A stretch of DNA of 64,000 nt from NCBI GenBank assembly GCA_001856825.1, contig ATMD01000002.1:310004-374003 (forward strand), written 5' to 3'. The notes under the pieces were generated by a model that was not told the DNA's origin, ran no database searches, and saw only the letters and a program-made list of their open reading frames with translations. Made by a program: the position numbers and the translations under genes. Within the stretch, counting starts at the first letter, position 1, and every line of letters begins with the position of its first letter. Positions 41,731-51,689 of this stretch are shown piece after piece. Source of the stretch: Thermoplasmatales archaeon I-plasma (GTDB lineage: Archaea; Thermoplasmatota; Thermoplasmata; Thermoplasmatales; GCA-001856825).

Positions 41731-43128
41731 ATCAGGACTTTTCACTCCCCTCTTCCTTACTGCAAGAAAGATCCCTAAGGCCAACCAGAATATTATGATG
41801 GGTACGATGTAAACCAATGGGCTTGAAATACCGAGGAATGTGTAGTAGAAGACAACACCTGAAATGACTGTTCCTATAGTTGGCCCTATGATGTGCTTGA
41901 CAATGTTGAGTTCCTTTAGCCTGTGCATGAGTATAGGTAAAGTTTCATTGACGATAGCATGGTAAAGAAGATTCATGAATGTAAGGGCTACGACCCAGAA
42001 TATGATGGAGTAGAAGAAGCCGGTTTCTACGCCATAATATGAGACAAGAACGGCTTGGGTAATAATGCTCACGACTAGTGAGAATATGAAAACGAATATT
42101 GTTGACACATAAGGGGTACCAAATTTCTTGTGTATCTTGGAAAAGGACCTGGGGAAGAACCCATCTCTGGATAATGCAAACCCAACTCTTGCAGCTGAAC
42201 TTCCAAAGGTTAATGGGGATGTTATTTCACCGACAAGAGCTACAGCAAGCACAATTGAGGCGAAGGCGATTCCCATATACTGCTTCGTCAAAAAAAGGGC
42301 AGGGGCGTAAGTGTTCGCAATTGCCGATATATTCGATGGGGAGGTTCCTACCGTGATTGCATACATAATGAGCGTCTCAAAAACTGCAGTAATTAGAAGT
42401 GATGCTACTATTGCCTTCTTCATGGTTGTCTTGGGGAACTTAGCTTCCTCCGCAAATCCCACCACAGATGAGTAGCCGATATAGGCAGTAACAGGCCCGG
42501 TAATGGTTCCGACAAAGAATCCGTATATACCTCCAGATGACTTCTGGATGTTGAAAACCTGAACTGTGTTGTAAGAAGAATGAAGAAGTATGTATACCCC
42601 TGCTATGAACACGAAGACCATCTGTGCAATGCCCACTATTATTGCGAGCCTGACGGAGACCTTTACTCCGAAATAAGTAACCAGGAACAGGTATACAATC
42701 GTGAGTGAACTTGCAAGAAATGGAACGTATATTGGAAGTGCGATTCCAAAGAGTACGTTAGCGCTGACATCTATTAACCAAGCAAATACAGTAGCTCCTA
42801 TGACAAAAGGCAGCATCTGGCCTAAAAACTGTATCCAGGCCGTAATTCTTGCAAGCGTTGAATTTCTTGTGGCTTTCTCAACGAACTTATAGAACCCTCC
42901 TGCGTTTGCTACCTTAGTGGTATAAATGTACACTGCAATGACGTTGAAGAACATGAGTACGGTTCCGACAATAAACGTAAGTGGGGCTGCCTCCCCAGCG
43001 TAGACAAGTGAAGTTGTAGAAGCGAGTAAATAGATGCTTCCAGGCGCCATGGCTACAACCGAGAAAAATACGATCCCCCAAAAGCCGACTATTCCAGACT
43101 TGAGAGAATTCCCCTCTATTTGGGTCAT
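41689..43128 (-). CDS. APC-family amino acid permease
   Basis: The 479-residue protein has 12 to 14 hydrophobic segments. The N-terminal segment around FFSVVAMAPGSIYLLAS and AGGFYKFVEKATRNSTLARITAWIQFL match the APC superfamily, as does GYSSVVGFAEEAKFPKTTMKKAIVASLL. It probably takes up amino acids by proton symport, useful for a peptide-consuming acidophile. Substrate unknown. The ATG region is followed upstream by about 370 bp without a gene. Confidence 0.9.
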   Translation of the reverse strand: MTQIEGNSLKSGIVGFWGIVFFSVVAMAPGSIYLLASTTSLVYAGEAAPLTFIVGTVLMFFNVIAVYIYTTKVANAGGFYKFVEKATRNSTLARITAWIQFLGQMLPFVIGATVFAWLIDVSANVLFGIALPIYVPFLASSLTIVYLFLVTYFGVKVSVRLAIIVGIAQMVFVFIAGVYILLHSSYNTVQVFNIQKSSGGIYGFFVGTITGPVTAYIGYSSVVGFAEEAKFPKTTMKKAIVASLLITAVFETLIMYAITVGTSPSNISAIANTYAPALFLTKQYMGIAFASIVLAVALVGEITSPLTFGSSAARVGFALSRDGFFPRSFSKIHKKFGTPYVSTIFVFIFSLVVSIITQAVLVSYYGVETGFFYSIIFWVVALTFMNLLYHAIVNETLPILMHRLKELNIVKHIIGPTIGTVISGVVFYYTFLGISSPLVYIVPIIIFWLALGIFLAVRKRGVKSPDLDPGNMDSSHVEK

Positions 43129-43501
43129 TCCCGCCTATGAGATGCAAAATAAAAAGTATTTGCTGTTCCAGATCGTCACTGGACATTCTGTAGGGATTCA
43201 ATTTTAAGTATTTACATGCACCACTAACAATAAAAGCATTGAAGTACATTCGATGGTCTAACAGGTCAAACTCGTTAAAATCGTATAGAACACTCTTCAG
43301 GTCCCATACTGTTTCAATCAAGGATTCCTTGAGTTGAAACCGAGAAATAATGATCTTCCCGATTACTGCAATCTGTGAGAATTTAACAGTGAGGGACCTA
43401 TGCCAATGATATGGATATTCTATTGTGCGAAATTCAGAAATCGCTTCTAACGAATAGCAGGAGCAGGAAGCCACTCAAGTTTTATCTACAATGATTTAGT
43501 C
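43129..43501. other. Intergenic, promoter regions
   Basis: The track has a minus-strand ORF (42914-43474) that overlaps the permease's first 215 bp in another frame; it is judged a shadow. The rest is AT-rich and divergent between permease and SDR genes. No RNA gene was recognised. Confidence 0.4.
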
Positions 43502-44257
43502 ATGATTTCAATGTCTAAAGGCGCTAAAAGCAGGACAGTTCTTGTAACTGGCGGGAACAGGGGAATAGGAAGGGCAATAGCGTTAAAACTGGCGGAGTCT
43601 GGATATGATATCATTTTTACCTACAACTCTGGCGTAAAGGAGGCGAAGGATTCAGAGAGAGCCATTACTTCCTTTGGTGTATCTGCAATAAGTTACCAGG
43701 TGGACCTGTCAAATACATCACAGCTGGAGGCGTTTACTTCAGAAATAAAGAAGAGTGGCAACAAACTTTTTGCACTGATAAATAACGCAGGAATATATGA
43801 TGGAAGCAGATTAAAGAATATCGACAACGAGAAGTGGGACAGGATCATTGGACTGAATCTATCCGCACCTTTCTACCTGGTTAGAAATCTTCACAACATC
43901 ATAGAGGACAACGGTTCAATATTAAACATATCGTCTGTTTATGGTTTCAGGGCCGATCCCTGGGCACACGGATATCAGGCATCAAAGGCAGCCATCATAC
44001 ACCTGACCAGGGGACTTGCCAAGGAACTTGCACCTCGGATTAGGGTCAACTGCGTAGCCCCGGGATATGTTAGGACTGACATGAACAAGGGCGGGTGGAA
44101 TGATGTATCATTTTATGACAAGATAAAGAAAATGACCCCAATGTCAAGATGGGGGGAACCTGAAGACATTGCAAATGCAGTAAAGTTCCTGATAGATTCT
44201 GAGAACAGTTTCATTACGGGACAAACGCTTGTAGTAGACGGAGGTATTGGTCTTTAG
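43502..44257 (+). CDS. SDR-family oxidoreductase
   Basis: The 251-residue protein has the classical short-chain dehydrogenase set: TGGNRGIGRAI (NAD(P)-binding), NNAGI, catalytic Ser in ILNISSVYG, YxxxK as YQASKAA, and VAPGYVRTDM. The end, ITGQTLVVDGGIGL, is that of 3-oxoacyl reductase-like members. Arg in the TGGNRG loop suggests NADP preference (family knowledge). Substrate unknown. ATG 43511 is also possible; it lies about 27 bp after TTTTATCT. Confidence 0.92.
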   Translation: MISMSKGAKSRTVLVTGGNRGIGRAIALKLAESGYDIIFTYNSGVKEAKDSERAITSFGVSAISYQVDLSNTSQLEAFTSEIKKSGNKLFALINNAGIYDGSRLKNIDNEKWDRIIGLNLSAPFYLVRNLHNIIEDNGSILNISSVYGFRADPWAHGYQASKAAIIHLTRGLAKELAPRIRVNCVAPGYVRTDMNKGGWNDVSFYDKIKKMTPMSRWGEPEDIANAVKFLIDSENSFITGQTLVVDGGIGL

Positions 44258-44495
44258 TTTGTCTCAGTTGTTCCCTTCCAAGCCTCTAAGCACGCAATTT
44301 CAGAGCAATATCTATTGATCCTTCTGTCAATAAGTCAGGAAACTCGTCATTTAACTGAAATTAAGAAGGAAGCAAGTTGAGTTTATGTTGAAGAGGAGCA
44401 CATACATTGAGTCTCTCTCCAACCCATTTTTCTGCCTGTAGTGGCGATAATGCCTAGTGCCAGAACGGTTAAATCATCGGCTAACATTGCGAGGT
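44258..44495. other. Intergenic, AT-rich
   Basis: About 240 bp precede the small ORF and ABC genes. A possible TATA element GTTAAATC (44468-44475) is near the end. No other feature recognised. Confidence 0.35.
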
Positions 44496-44609
44496 ATGAG
44501 TACCGGTGCCAATTCGAGCTCATATAGTATATTATGGAGTCATTTTGGTCCCTTTGACCTTAACCACGTCCCAAGGGAAAAGGGAAATGAAGTTGTGGCT
44601 GGAGTGTGA
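44496..44609 (+). CDS. Possible 37-residue leader or small protein upstream of an ABC transporter
   Basis: ATG 44496 opens a 37-codon ORF (MSTGANSSSYSILWSHFGPF...) ending 4 bp before the ABC ATPase ATG. It lies about 25 bp after GTTAAATC, a place that fits a leaderless start. The near-coupled layout suggests a real small protein or a leader peptide. No family was recognised. Too short for the ORF track. Confidence 0.35.
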   Translation: MSTGANSSSYSILWSHFGPFDLNHVPREKGNEVVAGV

Positions 44610-44613
44610 ATAG

Positions 44614-45342
44614 ATGGAAAAGTCATTTCTTCCCCCATCGGTTGAACTAAACAACATATCAAAGAATTACGGTGATGTACAGGCATTAAAAGGTCTCACG
44701 TTCAAGCTGGAACCTGGTGAGAGATGTGCGCTCCTGGGTCCAAATGGCGCCGGAAAGACTACAACACTGAAGATATTAGTGGGCCTACTCAGTCCTAACT
44801 CGGGCTATGTTAAGATCGGCGGGTATGCACCCCAGTCTCAAGAGGCTCGCAGGATGATGGGTTATCTTCCAGATGATGCTTCACCATACAGATCATTCAG
44901 CGTAAGGGAGAACATGGAATATATAGGTGCCCTGAGGGGTGTTGACAACGTCTCAGAAAAAGTGGATCGCCTCTTAGATTCCCTTCAACTGAGGGAGTAT
45001 GAGAAGGCTAAGGTTGGAAGACTTTCAAGGGGTAATGTGCAGAAACTTGCAATGGCGCTTGCTATAATTCACGATCCATCGGTTCTATTTCTGGATGAGC
45101 CACTTAATTATCTTGACATTCCTACGCAGGAAACAGTGATAGATATTCTAAAGGGACTGAAGGCTACACTGCTAGTATCAACGCACATAATGGAAGTTGC
45201 AACAAGACTGACAGAAAGGGTCGTTATGATTTCACACGGTTCGGTTGTTTGGACTGGGACGCTAGGTGAACTGAAAAATCTTGGAAAGGAAGGAGAACCC
45301 ATTGAACGTGTTGTTGCGAGGATGTTAACTGATGTCATATAA
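44614..45342 (+). CDS. ABC transporter ATP-binding protein
   Basis: The 242-residue ATPase has Walker A LLGPNGAGKTT, a Q-loop region, signature LSRGNVQ (variant of LSGGQ), Walker B VLFLDEPLNYLD and switch His in VSTHIME. It belongs to the export-type CcmA/NatA group. The permease gene overlaps its end by 11 bp. The signature has Arg-Gly-Asn instead of the usual Gly-Gly-Gln. The exported substrate is unknown. Confidence 0.93.
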   Translation: MEKSFLPPSVELNNISKNYGDVQALKGLTFKLEPGERCALLGPNGAGKTTTLKILVGLLSPNSGYVKIGGYAPQSQEARRMMGYLPDDASPYRSFSVRENMEYIGALRGVDNVSEKVDRLLDSLQLREYEKAKVGRLSRGNVQKLAMALAIIHDPSVLFLDEPLNYLDIPTQETVIDILKGLKATLLVSTHIMEVATRLTERVVMISHGSVVWTGTLGELKNLGKEGEPIERVVARMLTDVI

Positions 45343-46756
45343 ACTTCTGAAGTTCGTGATCCTCTCGAGATTCTCGAAGCAACTCCTAGGTGTAATGCTG
45401 GTGCTCATGGTCTATGCTCTATTCGTAAGCTTCGAGACAGGTTCGTCTTCAGGCATCTATTACTACTATGGCCCAGCCTTTCTCGCATTCTTTATGATAC
45501 TCCCAATAATGAGCGGAGGAATAGCAGTTCTTAAGTCAGACAGGGATTTCCTCTTCACCCTTCCGTTGAAGAGAACAGACTTGGCCTTCTCTCTCTTTGT
45601 TGTTCAGCTGTTAAGTTTCGGGCTCATCCTAATTTACGTTCTAGCCTATTCATTTTCAAGTTTACGATCAGTTTTGATATTGGCATTGGTTGATTTTATC
45701 TCGTTGACATTGGTTATTACGTCCCTCGGTCCAATAACATATTCGCTGAAGACGCCCATCAGGGTTCTGCTTGCGGCAGTTCTTGCAGCATGGTCCCTTT
45801 CTGTCTTTCTGGGATTTCCATTTTCTCCTGCTGCCATATATTCTGGTCACGCGGTGTATGCAGTTATCTCATCGGTTGCACTAGCGTGCGTGACTGTTCC
45901 TCTCGCATTCAGGTCACTCTCAAGGGTTGATCTAGACCTGATGAAGACGTTCACAAGATTCTCTTCGGGTCAAGTAAAGCACGTCAGAAGGTTCAGTGGG
46001 ATGTCGCCAAACAGTGCGATTTTGGCAGAGAATTTCTTCGTTGTTGAGATTTCGGGTAGGATGAATTCAATGGGGGGAGGCGGGTCATACAGGTCTGGAA
46101 GGTTCAAGTTGTATAAGGGAGTGATTGTGACTGCTGTCCTGGCAGCCCTATATTATTACGCATTTGGTTTCAAATTGTCGCTTCCACTCCATTCCCAGGA
46201 AATAGCACTTTTCATTCTCTCAATATATTCCATAATTCTAGTGATGTTTTTCACTATGGGGATTCTGGGAAATGAGCGGCTGTGGCTAGGCTTCATGACC
46301 AGAAGCCCGATCAAATATCTCAGGGCTATATTGGTGGCAAAATCACTTTCGATGGCTGTTCTACTGTCTCCACTTGCGATCGCTAGCTTCCTCCTTGCCG
46401 TTCACGGAAACGAGCAGGCATTGAATTTTGGCCTATTGCTATTAGTCGTCATACCATCACTTATGATAATCGTTGTATACATCTCTGCATTCTTAAACCC
46501 ATTCCAGATAAAGGAGGACCTCATGATGCCGGGCCAGCTCAACCTGAAGCAGATGATATCACTTTTACCTGCCCTCCCTGCATGGGTGTTAGTTGCATTC
46601 TCTTTCGGAGTTCTTGAAGCGGGATTCGTAACTCTTGCGTTAATTGTCACTATTTTGACTGCCGTGATTATAGGGGCAGTTGCAGTTGCGCTGCTCTATA
46701 ATAAATCACTTGGGATGAGATTGATAGATAGACTTGTAGAAGCAGGGTTCGTATGA
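45332..46756 (+). CDS. ABC transporter permease
   Basis: The 474-residue membrane protein has about 12 hydrophobic segments (first at about 15-35, last at about 440-462) separated by a polar loop (about 205-270) with GMSPNSAILAENF. It resembles ABC-2-type exporter permeases of double length. It is translationally coupled to the ATPase by an 11-bp overlap, so the two make a complete exporter. The substrate is unknown. Confidence 0.88.
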   Translation: MSYKLLKFVILSRFSKQLLGVMLVLMVYALFVSFETGSSSGIYYYYGPAFLAFFMILPIMSGGIAVLKSDRDFLFTLPLKRTDLAFSLFVVQLLSFGLILIYVLAYSFSSLRSVLILALVDFISLTLVITSLGPITYSLKTPIRVLLAAVLAAWSLSVFLGFPFSPAAIYSGHAVYAVISSVALACVTVPLAFRSLSRVDLDLMKTFTRFSSGQVKHVRRFSGMSPNSAILAENFFVVEISGRMNSMGGGGSYRSGRFKLYKGVIVTAVLAALYYYAFGFKLSLPLHSQEIALFILSIYSIILVMFFTMGILGNERLWLGFMTRSPIKYLRAILVAKSLSMAVLLSPLAIASFLLAVHGNEQALNFGLLLLVVIPSLMIIVVYISAFLNPFQIKEDLMMPGQLNLKQMISLLPALPAWVLVAFSFGVLEAGFVTLALIVTILTAVIIGAVAVALLYNKSLGMRLIDRLVEAGFV

Positions 46757-46870
46757 TTTTATATTACTACCGTTTGGTAATGATACTTAATGCAATTCAG
46801 CAATAATCCGAAGTCAAGCAGACGCCCGGTCCGTGGCCTAAGTTAAATATCTGCGCCAATTATCTTTTAG

Positions 46871-47662
46871 ATGTTCCTATTGGCCGTAATCGCAGCGGTG
46901 TTCGCTTTAGCTTTGATAGTTGCAATGATAGGGAACATTGTAGGGATCGGCGGCGGAGTCATAAATGTACTCTTCCTGATCTATATTTTCAGATTGAATC
47001 CACTGGATGCAGCAGGGTTAAGCCTGATTGCCATTGTGTTCAGCTCACTTTCTGGATCCATACAGGACATGAGAAAGCTACTTGTTGACATGAAGATGTT
47101 TGTCGTTATCGGATCAATTGCGGTGTTGGGCTCAGTCATAGGATCAATTGTGACAACTTACATCTCTCCTGGCATCTTCAAGGGTGTATTCAGCATAATT
47201 GTAATATTCATAGGCATTTTCTCAATCTACTCCACGCATGCGCAGACAAGAGGAGGGGTGGAATATTATAGAGATGCAGGAGATCATCTGAAAGAAACAG
47301 GAATTCTTTCATTAGTTGCGGGGGTGATATCAGGCTTCATGGGGATAGGAATTGGAGGTATCATGGGCACATACCTGACTGCAGTTAGAAGAGTGAAGCC
47401 AAAAATTGCCTTCGCAACAATCATTGCTGCAATGCTGCCTGTATCGGCTGTCGGAGCCACCATTCATTTCTATTATACTGGTCTGGAAAGTATCTACCTC
47501 GCACCATCGCTTATAACGGGAGCGATGATAGGTGCTGTTCTAGGATCGCGGATAATAAGCAGGGCCCCGCAGGCAAAGCTTAGATTCTTTCAAGGGTACG
47601 TCATTATAGCTTTCGGAACTCTATCTGCAATCCTATTCCTGTTGACAACTCATCAAATATGA
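46871..47662 (+). CDS. TauE/SafE-family transporter
   Basis: The 263-residue protein has eight hydrophobic segments and the TauE/SafE (DUF81) repeat: IGGGVINVLFLIYIFRLNPLDAAGLSLI in the first half and GIGIGGIMGTYLTAVRRVKPKIAFATII in the second. This family exports sulfite, sulfonates or related organic anions, so a link to the sulfur genes elsewhere in the window is possible but not shown. It stands alone on the plus strand, about 110 bp after the ABC permease. Confidence 0.88.
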   Translation: MFLLAVIAAVFALALIVAMIGNIVGIGGGVINVLFLIYIFRLNPLDAAGLSLIAIVFSSLSGSIQDMRKLLVDMKMFVVIGSIAVLGSVIGSIVTTYISPGIFKGVFSIIVIFIGIFSIYSTHAQTRGGVEYYRDAGDHLKETGILSLVAGVISGFMGIGIGGIMGTYLTAVRRVKPKIAFATIIAAMLPVSAVGATIHFYYTGLESIYLAPSLITGAMIGAVLGSRIISRAPQAKLRFFQGYVIIAFGTLSAILFLLTTHQI

Positions 47663-47746
47663 ACATGCATTTCAGGCCATTGACACTTCCAGGAAACATT
47701 AAGATCATTATCTAAATGTTTTTAGCAATGTTTTGCATCAAAATTT

Positions 47747-48916
47747 ATGACAAGTTATGGAGAGGCTGAGAATTTCGATTTTTGGAAGCTTGCCCTGAGA
47801 ATTCATGAACTCAGCGAAGTAGGTAGCAAGGAATTCGAATCTTCAAATATAATTATGGGCATCCTGCAATCTCATGGTTTCAAGGTAACGAGAGGATTCA
47901 TGGGAATACCCACCGCCTTCAAGGCAGAAAAGGCAATAGGAAGTGGTAGGCCCAGGATAGCATTCCTTGCTGAGTACGACGCCCTTCCAGGAATAGGCCA
48001 CGCTTGTGGCCATAACTTGATAGCTTCTTCAGCAGTTTTTTCAGCAATCAAGTCAGCGGAGAAGGTAACAAATGGAACAATTATGGTCGTCGGAACGCCA
48101 GATGAAGAGGGATCTGGCGAGTGGGCAGGATCAAAGGTTATAATGGCAGAAGGAGGAGCGTTCAAGGATGTTGATTTGGTCCTTGGCTCACATCCCGGCG
48201 ACGGATGGAACGTTGGAAGTCAGTCTCTCGCTGTTCAGGATGTTGAGATTACGTTTAAGGGCGTAGCAGCACATGAGGCCGCAAGCCCAAACAACGGGAG
48301 AAGTGCACTCGATGCAGCTATTCTTACTTACAACGCTGTGAACATGATGAGACAGCACGTCAGGCGTGATGCGAATTTTGTGATGCATGGAATAATCAAG
48401 GAAGGCGGAACTGCATCTAATGTTACCCCTGAAAGAGCTGTCCTTACGTATGGCATACGGACATCAGACTTGGACTACCACAAGGAACTGATGGCCAGAT
48501 TCATGAAGATAGTTCAAGGATGCGCAATTGCAACGGAAACCACTTACACAGTCAAAAAAATCGGGCCCCTGTTCTCAACTACTAAGATAAACAGGTCCCT
48601 TTCTGAGAAGGTGAGGGAAAGTCTACTTGCAAGGGGCGTGCAGTGTCCAACTCTAGATGAAACATTTTCACTGCAACCACATGGTTCAACTGATTTCGCA
48701 AACGTTTCACAGGTGGTTCCTGCACTTGAAGTCGGATTCCAGATCGCAGATGAGGGGACGCCATGGCATTCCAGGGAGTCACTCGAGGCTGCAAGAACGA
48801 AGAGGGCAAAGGAGGCACTTTCTATTGTAATAGATGCTCTAAGCGATGTTGCAGCGGAATTCACAGAGGACAAGAGTTTCAGGGAGAATGTAGAGAGGGA
48901 CTTCAGATCCAAATGA
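47747..48916 (+). CDS. M20-family amidohydrolase/peptidase
   Basis: The 389-residue metallo-amidohydrolase has the M20D pattern: FLAEYDALPGIGHACGHNLIA (metal-binding Cys and His), GTPDEEGSG (catalytic Glu pair) and GSHPGDGW, with the dimerisation domain at about 170-290 and QPHGSTDFANVSQVVPA near the end. It cleaves N-acyl amino acids or p-aminobenzoyl-glutamate-like amides. The substrate is not predictable. A prolyl-oligopeptidase-like gene follows, consistent with peptide use. Confidence 0.92.
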   Translation: MTSYGEAENFDFWKLALRIHELSEVGSKEFESSNIIMGILQSHGFKVTRGFMGIPTAFKAEKAIGSGRPRIAFLAEYDALPGIGHACGHNLIASSAVFSAIKSAEKVTNGTIMVVGTPDEEGSGEWAGSKVIMAEGGAFKDVDLVLGSHPGDGWNVGSQSLAVQDVEITFKGVAAHEAASPNNGRSALDAAILTYNAVNMMRQHVRRDANFVMHGIIKEGGTASNVTPERAVLTYGIRTSDLDYHKELMARFMKIVQGCAIATETTYTVKKIGPLFSTTKINRSLSEKVRESLLARGVQCPTLDETFSLQPHGSTDFANVSQVVPALEVGFQIADEGTPWHSRESLEAARTKRAKEALSIVIDALSDVAAEFTEDKSFRENVERDFRSK

Positions 48917-49051
48917 AAAACTTTTGGTGGAATGTTGGATTCGCCATAAGTAACACAGAACCCAATTCAGGCAGTATCTGATTGTCACGAAACTGCTGTC
49001 TCCAACAACCTTAATACGTCTGGCAAATTCTCACATCCAAAGGTGAATTCC

Positions 49052-50896
49052 ATGGTAAAGATGCGCAATCATTCAATTGACGACCTGCTGAAATCCAAGA
49101 ATGCTTCAGATGTTGACTTTTCTAATGATGGCTCCAAGATAGCATTCTCAATTTACGGAAGGTATAAGGGATACAAGGAAGAACCACCCTCCGAAGTGGC
49201 AGTTCTCTCCACGAAGGATGGAAAATTAAGGTCATTCTCCCAACAGGACTGGTCAAACTTCTCTCCAAAGATCAGTCCTTCAGGAAGAAGAATTGCATAC
49301 CTCTCAAAGAAAGGGGAAGATTACAGGCTTAATGTATACGATCTGGATAACGAATCGGGGCAGGAGATTGTAGTCGACGGGGCAGCGGATAGTCTATCCT
49401 GGGAAGGGGAAGAGGCCCTTATTTTCATCAAAAAGGACAAGGACACCAAAGCAGGGGACAAGGAAAAGGGGGACGACGGTTACTTCTTTGAAGAAGACCC
49501 ACTGTTTGATTCCCTCTGGAGGTTCGACCTTAGAACTGGACTTAAGAGGATCACAAAAGGTGTCCAGGTTTGGGAATATGACGTAAACAGTGGCTATGTG
49601 GCGGCGATAACATCATCACTGCCTTACGAGTGGTCGTGGTACGAAGCAGTGGCATCACTGATAGACCTGAAGGACGGAAGGATCAGGAAAATTTACTCTA
49701 AAAAAGACAGGCAGCTGGCAAAACCAAGGCTGTCTCCAGATAACAAGCAGCTTGTACTGCTTGAATCCCTTTGGAGTGACAGGGGAGTAAATTCAGGCGA
49801 TATAATTGGCATAGATCTCAAAAGCCTAAAGTCAGAAAATTTGACTGAAGGAGATGAGGAAAGCTATTCTGAAGTGAGGTGGAAGAGTGAAAGGGAGTTT
49901 TATGGCCTATCAAACAGAAGAGGGACATTCACTCTTTACCTCTTTTCCGGAAGAAGGAAGAAGACACTGTGGTCAAAATTCGGGTCAGTTCACAGGCCGT
50001 GGTCACCCTCGTTTTCAATTTCAGATGGAAAGGCGGTCATTTCATTTGAGAGTTCCAGTCAGCCGAATGAACTCTTCATGATCGACCTCAATAGTGGAAA
50101 GGAAAGGAAGATAACGAATATCAACAGGGAGCTTGAAGGATGCAAGAGATATGATTCTGAGACCGTCACCTGGAAGTCAAAGGATGGCCTGGAGATCACA
50201 GGTATATTCAGGTCCGCAGGAAAGAATGCACCACTGATGGTAATGGTTCATGGAGGACCTACTGGGTCCTCAACAGATTCATTCATCAGTGATGCAACCT
50301 TGTACCTATCTCACGGTTATTCTGTATTCCTCCCTAATTACAGGGGAAGCGTAGGAAGAGGGAGGAGATATGCGGAATTGAACTTAGGCGACATGGGTGG
50401 TATGGACCTCCAGGACATTATCTCCGGAGTTGAATTCCTTGTGAGGGAGAAGGGACTGAACAGGAACAAGATATTCATCACAGGAGGATCTTATGGAGGC
50501 TTCATGTCTGCCTGGGCGATCACTCAAACGCACATCTTCAGGGGGGCAGTTTCAATGTTCGGAATTTCCGACTGGATCAGCTTCCATGGCGTAAGTAACC
50601 TTCCTACCTGGGATCGCATTCATTACAACGAGGACCCGTACAAATTCAACAAATTCCTTAAGTTTTCTCCCATATGGTTTGCGAATAATGTTAAGACGCC
50701 AGTTCTTCTTGCTCATGGAATTGAAGACCCCTACGTTCCAGTTGGGCAGTACTATCAGTTTTACAGAGCACTTAAGGACAAGGGAAAGGATGTCAGGCTG
50801 CTGCTCTTCCCCAGGGAAGGGCACGGTTTCAGGGAAAAGAAGCACGTGGAAAAATTCTATAGAGAGGTGTTCAGCTGGCTTAAGAAGAAGAGCTGA
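49052..50896 (+). CDS. S9-family serine peptidase (acylaminoacyl-peptidase-like)
   Basis: The 614-residue protein has an N-terminal beta-propeller (about 10-350, repeated WD-like strands such as GRRIAYLSKKGEDYRLNVYDL) and a C-terminal alpha/beta-hydrolase (about 365-614) with nucleophile GGSYGGFMSAW, Asp in HGIEDPYVP and His in REGHGF. It removes residues or short peptides from oligopeptides. The track begins at GTG 49043 inside the GGTGA Shine-Dalgarno; ATG 49052, 5 nt after it, is the start. Confidence 0.93.
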   Translation: MVKMRNHSIDDLLKSKNASDVDFSNDGSKIAFSIYGRYKGYKEEPPSEVAVLSTKDGKLRSFSQQDWSNFSPKISPSGRRIAYLSKKGEDYRLNVYDLDNESGQEIVVDGAADSLSWEGEEALIFIKKDKDTKAGDKEKGDDGYFFEEDPLFDSLWRFDLRTGLKRITKGVQVWEYDVNSGYVAAITSSLPYEWSWYEAVASLIDLKDGRIRKIYSKKDRQLAKPRLSPDNKQLVLLESLWSDRGVNSGDIIGIDLKSLKSENLTEGDEESYSEVRWKSEREFYGLSNRRGTFTLYLFSGRRKKTLWSKFGSVHRPWSPSFSISDGKAVISFESSSQPNELFMIDLNSGKERKITNINRELEGCKRYDSETVTWKSKDGLEITGIFRSAGKNAPLMVMVHGGPTGSSTDSFISDATLYLSHGYSVFLPNYRGSVGRGRRYAELNLGDMGGMDLQDIISGVEFLVREKGLNRNKIFITGGSYGGFMSAWAITQTHIFRGAVSMFGISDWISFHGVSNLPTWDRIHYNEDPYKFNKFLKFSPIWFANNVKTPVLLAHGIEDPYVPVGQYYQFYRALKDKGKDVRLLLFPREGHGFREKKHVEKFYREVFSWLKKKS

Positions 50897-50956
50897 AATG
50901 AGGAATTGCCGGAGTGTTTCCAATGTGTATGAATGCAGTATAGATTGAAGTATTGC

Positions 50957-51613
50957 TCAGCTCTTTTTATTCATCTTCCATTCATCATTCTTCCTTTCTA
51001 TGAATTCCTTCACGTATTCGGGGACCCGGGGATCGGACGCAAATACCGGATCATGTGCTCTTATGGAAAGGGGAACAACACCTGACCAGATGTTTGGATC
51101 ATTCCTTACCTCTGAAGGTCCACCCTTCCTGATCTTTACGGAGAATTGATCTAGTTTCACCCTGAAAACAGTGACATTCTTCAGTTCATCGTGATTAGGC
51201 AATGCAGTACTCTCCTTTCTTCCAGGAACAAGGCGATCAATCCACTCCTTGAAGAAAGACATCTTCTCCTCCTCAGTAATTAGCTCTTCCGGTTTTCCGA
51301 ATATTATTGCTGACCTGTAGTTCATTGAATTGTCAGCGAGTCCTTTTGCAAGAACCAATCCATTCAGTTCCAAGACAGAAATTGCTACAGTGGGGCCGTC
51401 CCTGAGAGTATTGGATATTCTCGCAACAGGGCTCCCGTGAATGTAAATGTAATTAGAATCATTGTAGTAAGTCATTGGAATTATGAAGGGAAGAGTATTC
51501 TGTTGAAATGCAACCTGACAAACAAGGCCATTTTTAAGAATATCCAGTAGGACCTCTTTATCGTAACTCCCTCTCTCTGGATGCCTTCTAACCTTTGTTA
51601 TCTCAGTTGCCAT
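50957..51613 (-). CDS. Pyridoxamine-phosphate-oxidase-like flavin-binding protein
   Basis: The 218-residue protein has the split-barrel pattern: RHPERGSYDKEVLLDILKNGLVCQVAF, PFIIPMTYYNDSNYIYIHGS and VRKGGPSEV near the end. It matches the PNPOx-like Nim/flavin-nucleotide-binding group, which bind FMN or F420 and often reduce or protect against nitro compounds. It is unlike the barrel of the 7238 fusion in sequence. Neighbours: convergent S9 peptidase, upstream 2-hydroxyacid dehydrogenase. Role unknown. Confidence 0.88.
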   Translation of the reverse strand: MATEITKVRRHPERGSYDKEVLLDILKNGLVCQVAFQQNTLPFIIPMTYYNDSNYIYIHGSPVARISNTLRDGPTVAISVLELNGLVLAKGLADNSMNYRSAIIFGKPEELITEEEKMSFFKEWIDRLVPGRKESTALPNHDELKNVTVFRVKLDQFSVKIRKGGPSEVRNDPNIWSGVVPLSIRAHDPVFASDPRVPEYVKEFIERKNDEWKMNKKS

Positions 51614-51689
51614 ACCTCTTCAATTCAAAGAACTAAAAAGATTTTCTCCCACTGCAACAGCTAAAGTACCGGTTATGGAGCAATCTCAT

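Noticed and set aside
42914-43474. Minus-strand ORF of 186 residues upstream of and within the permease
   Set aside because: It overlaps the permease by 215 bp in another frame on the same strand, its composition looks random, and it lacks a ribosome-binding site.
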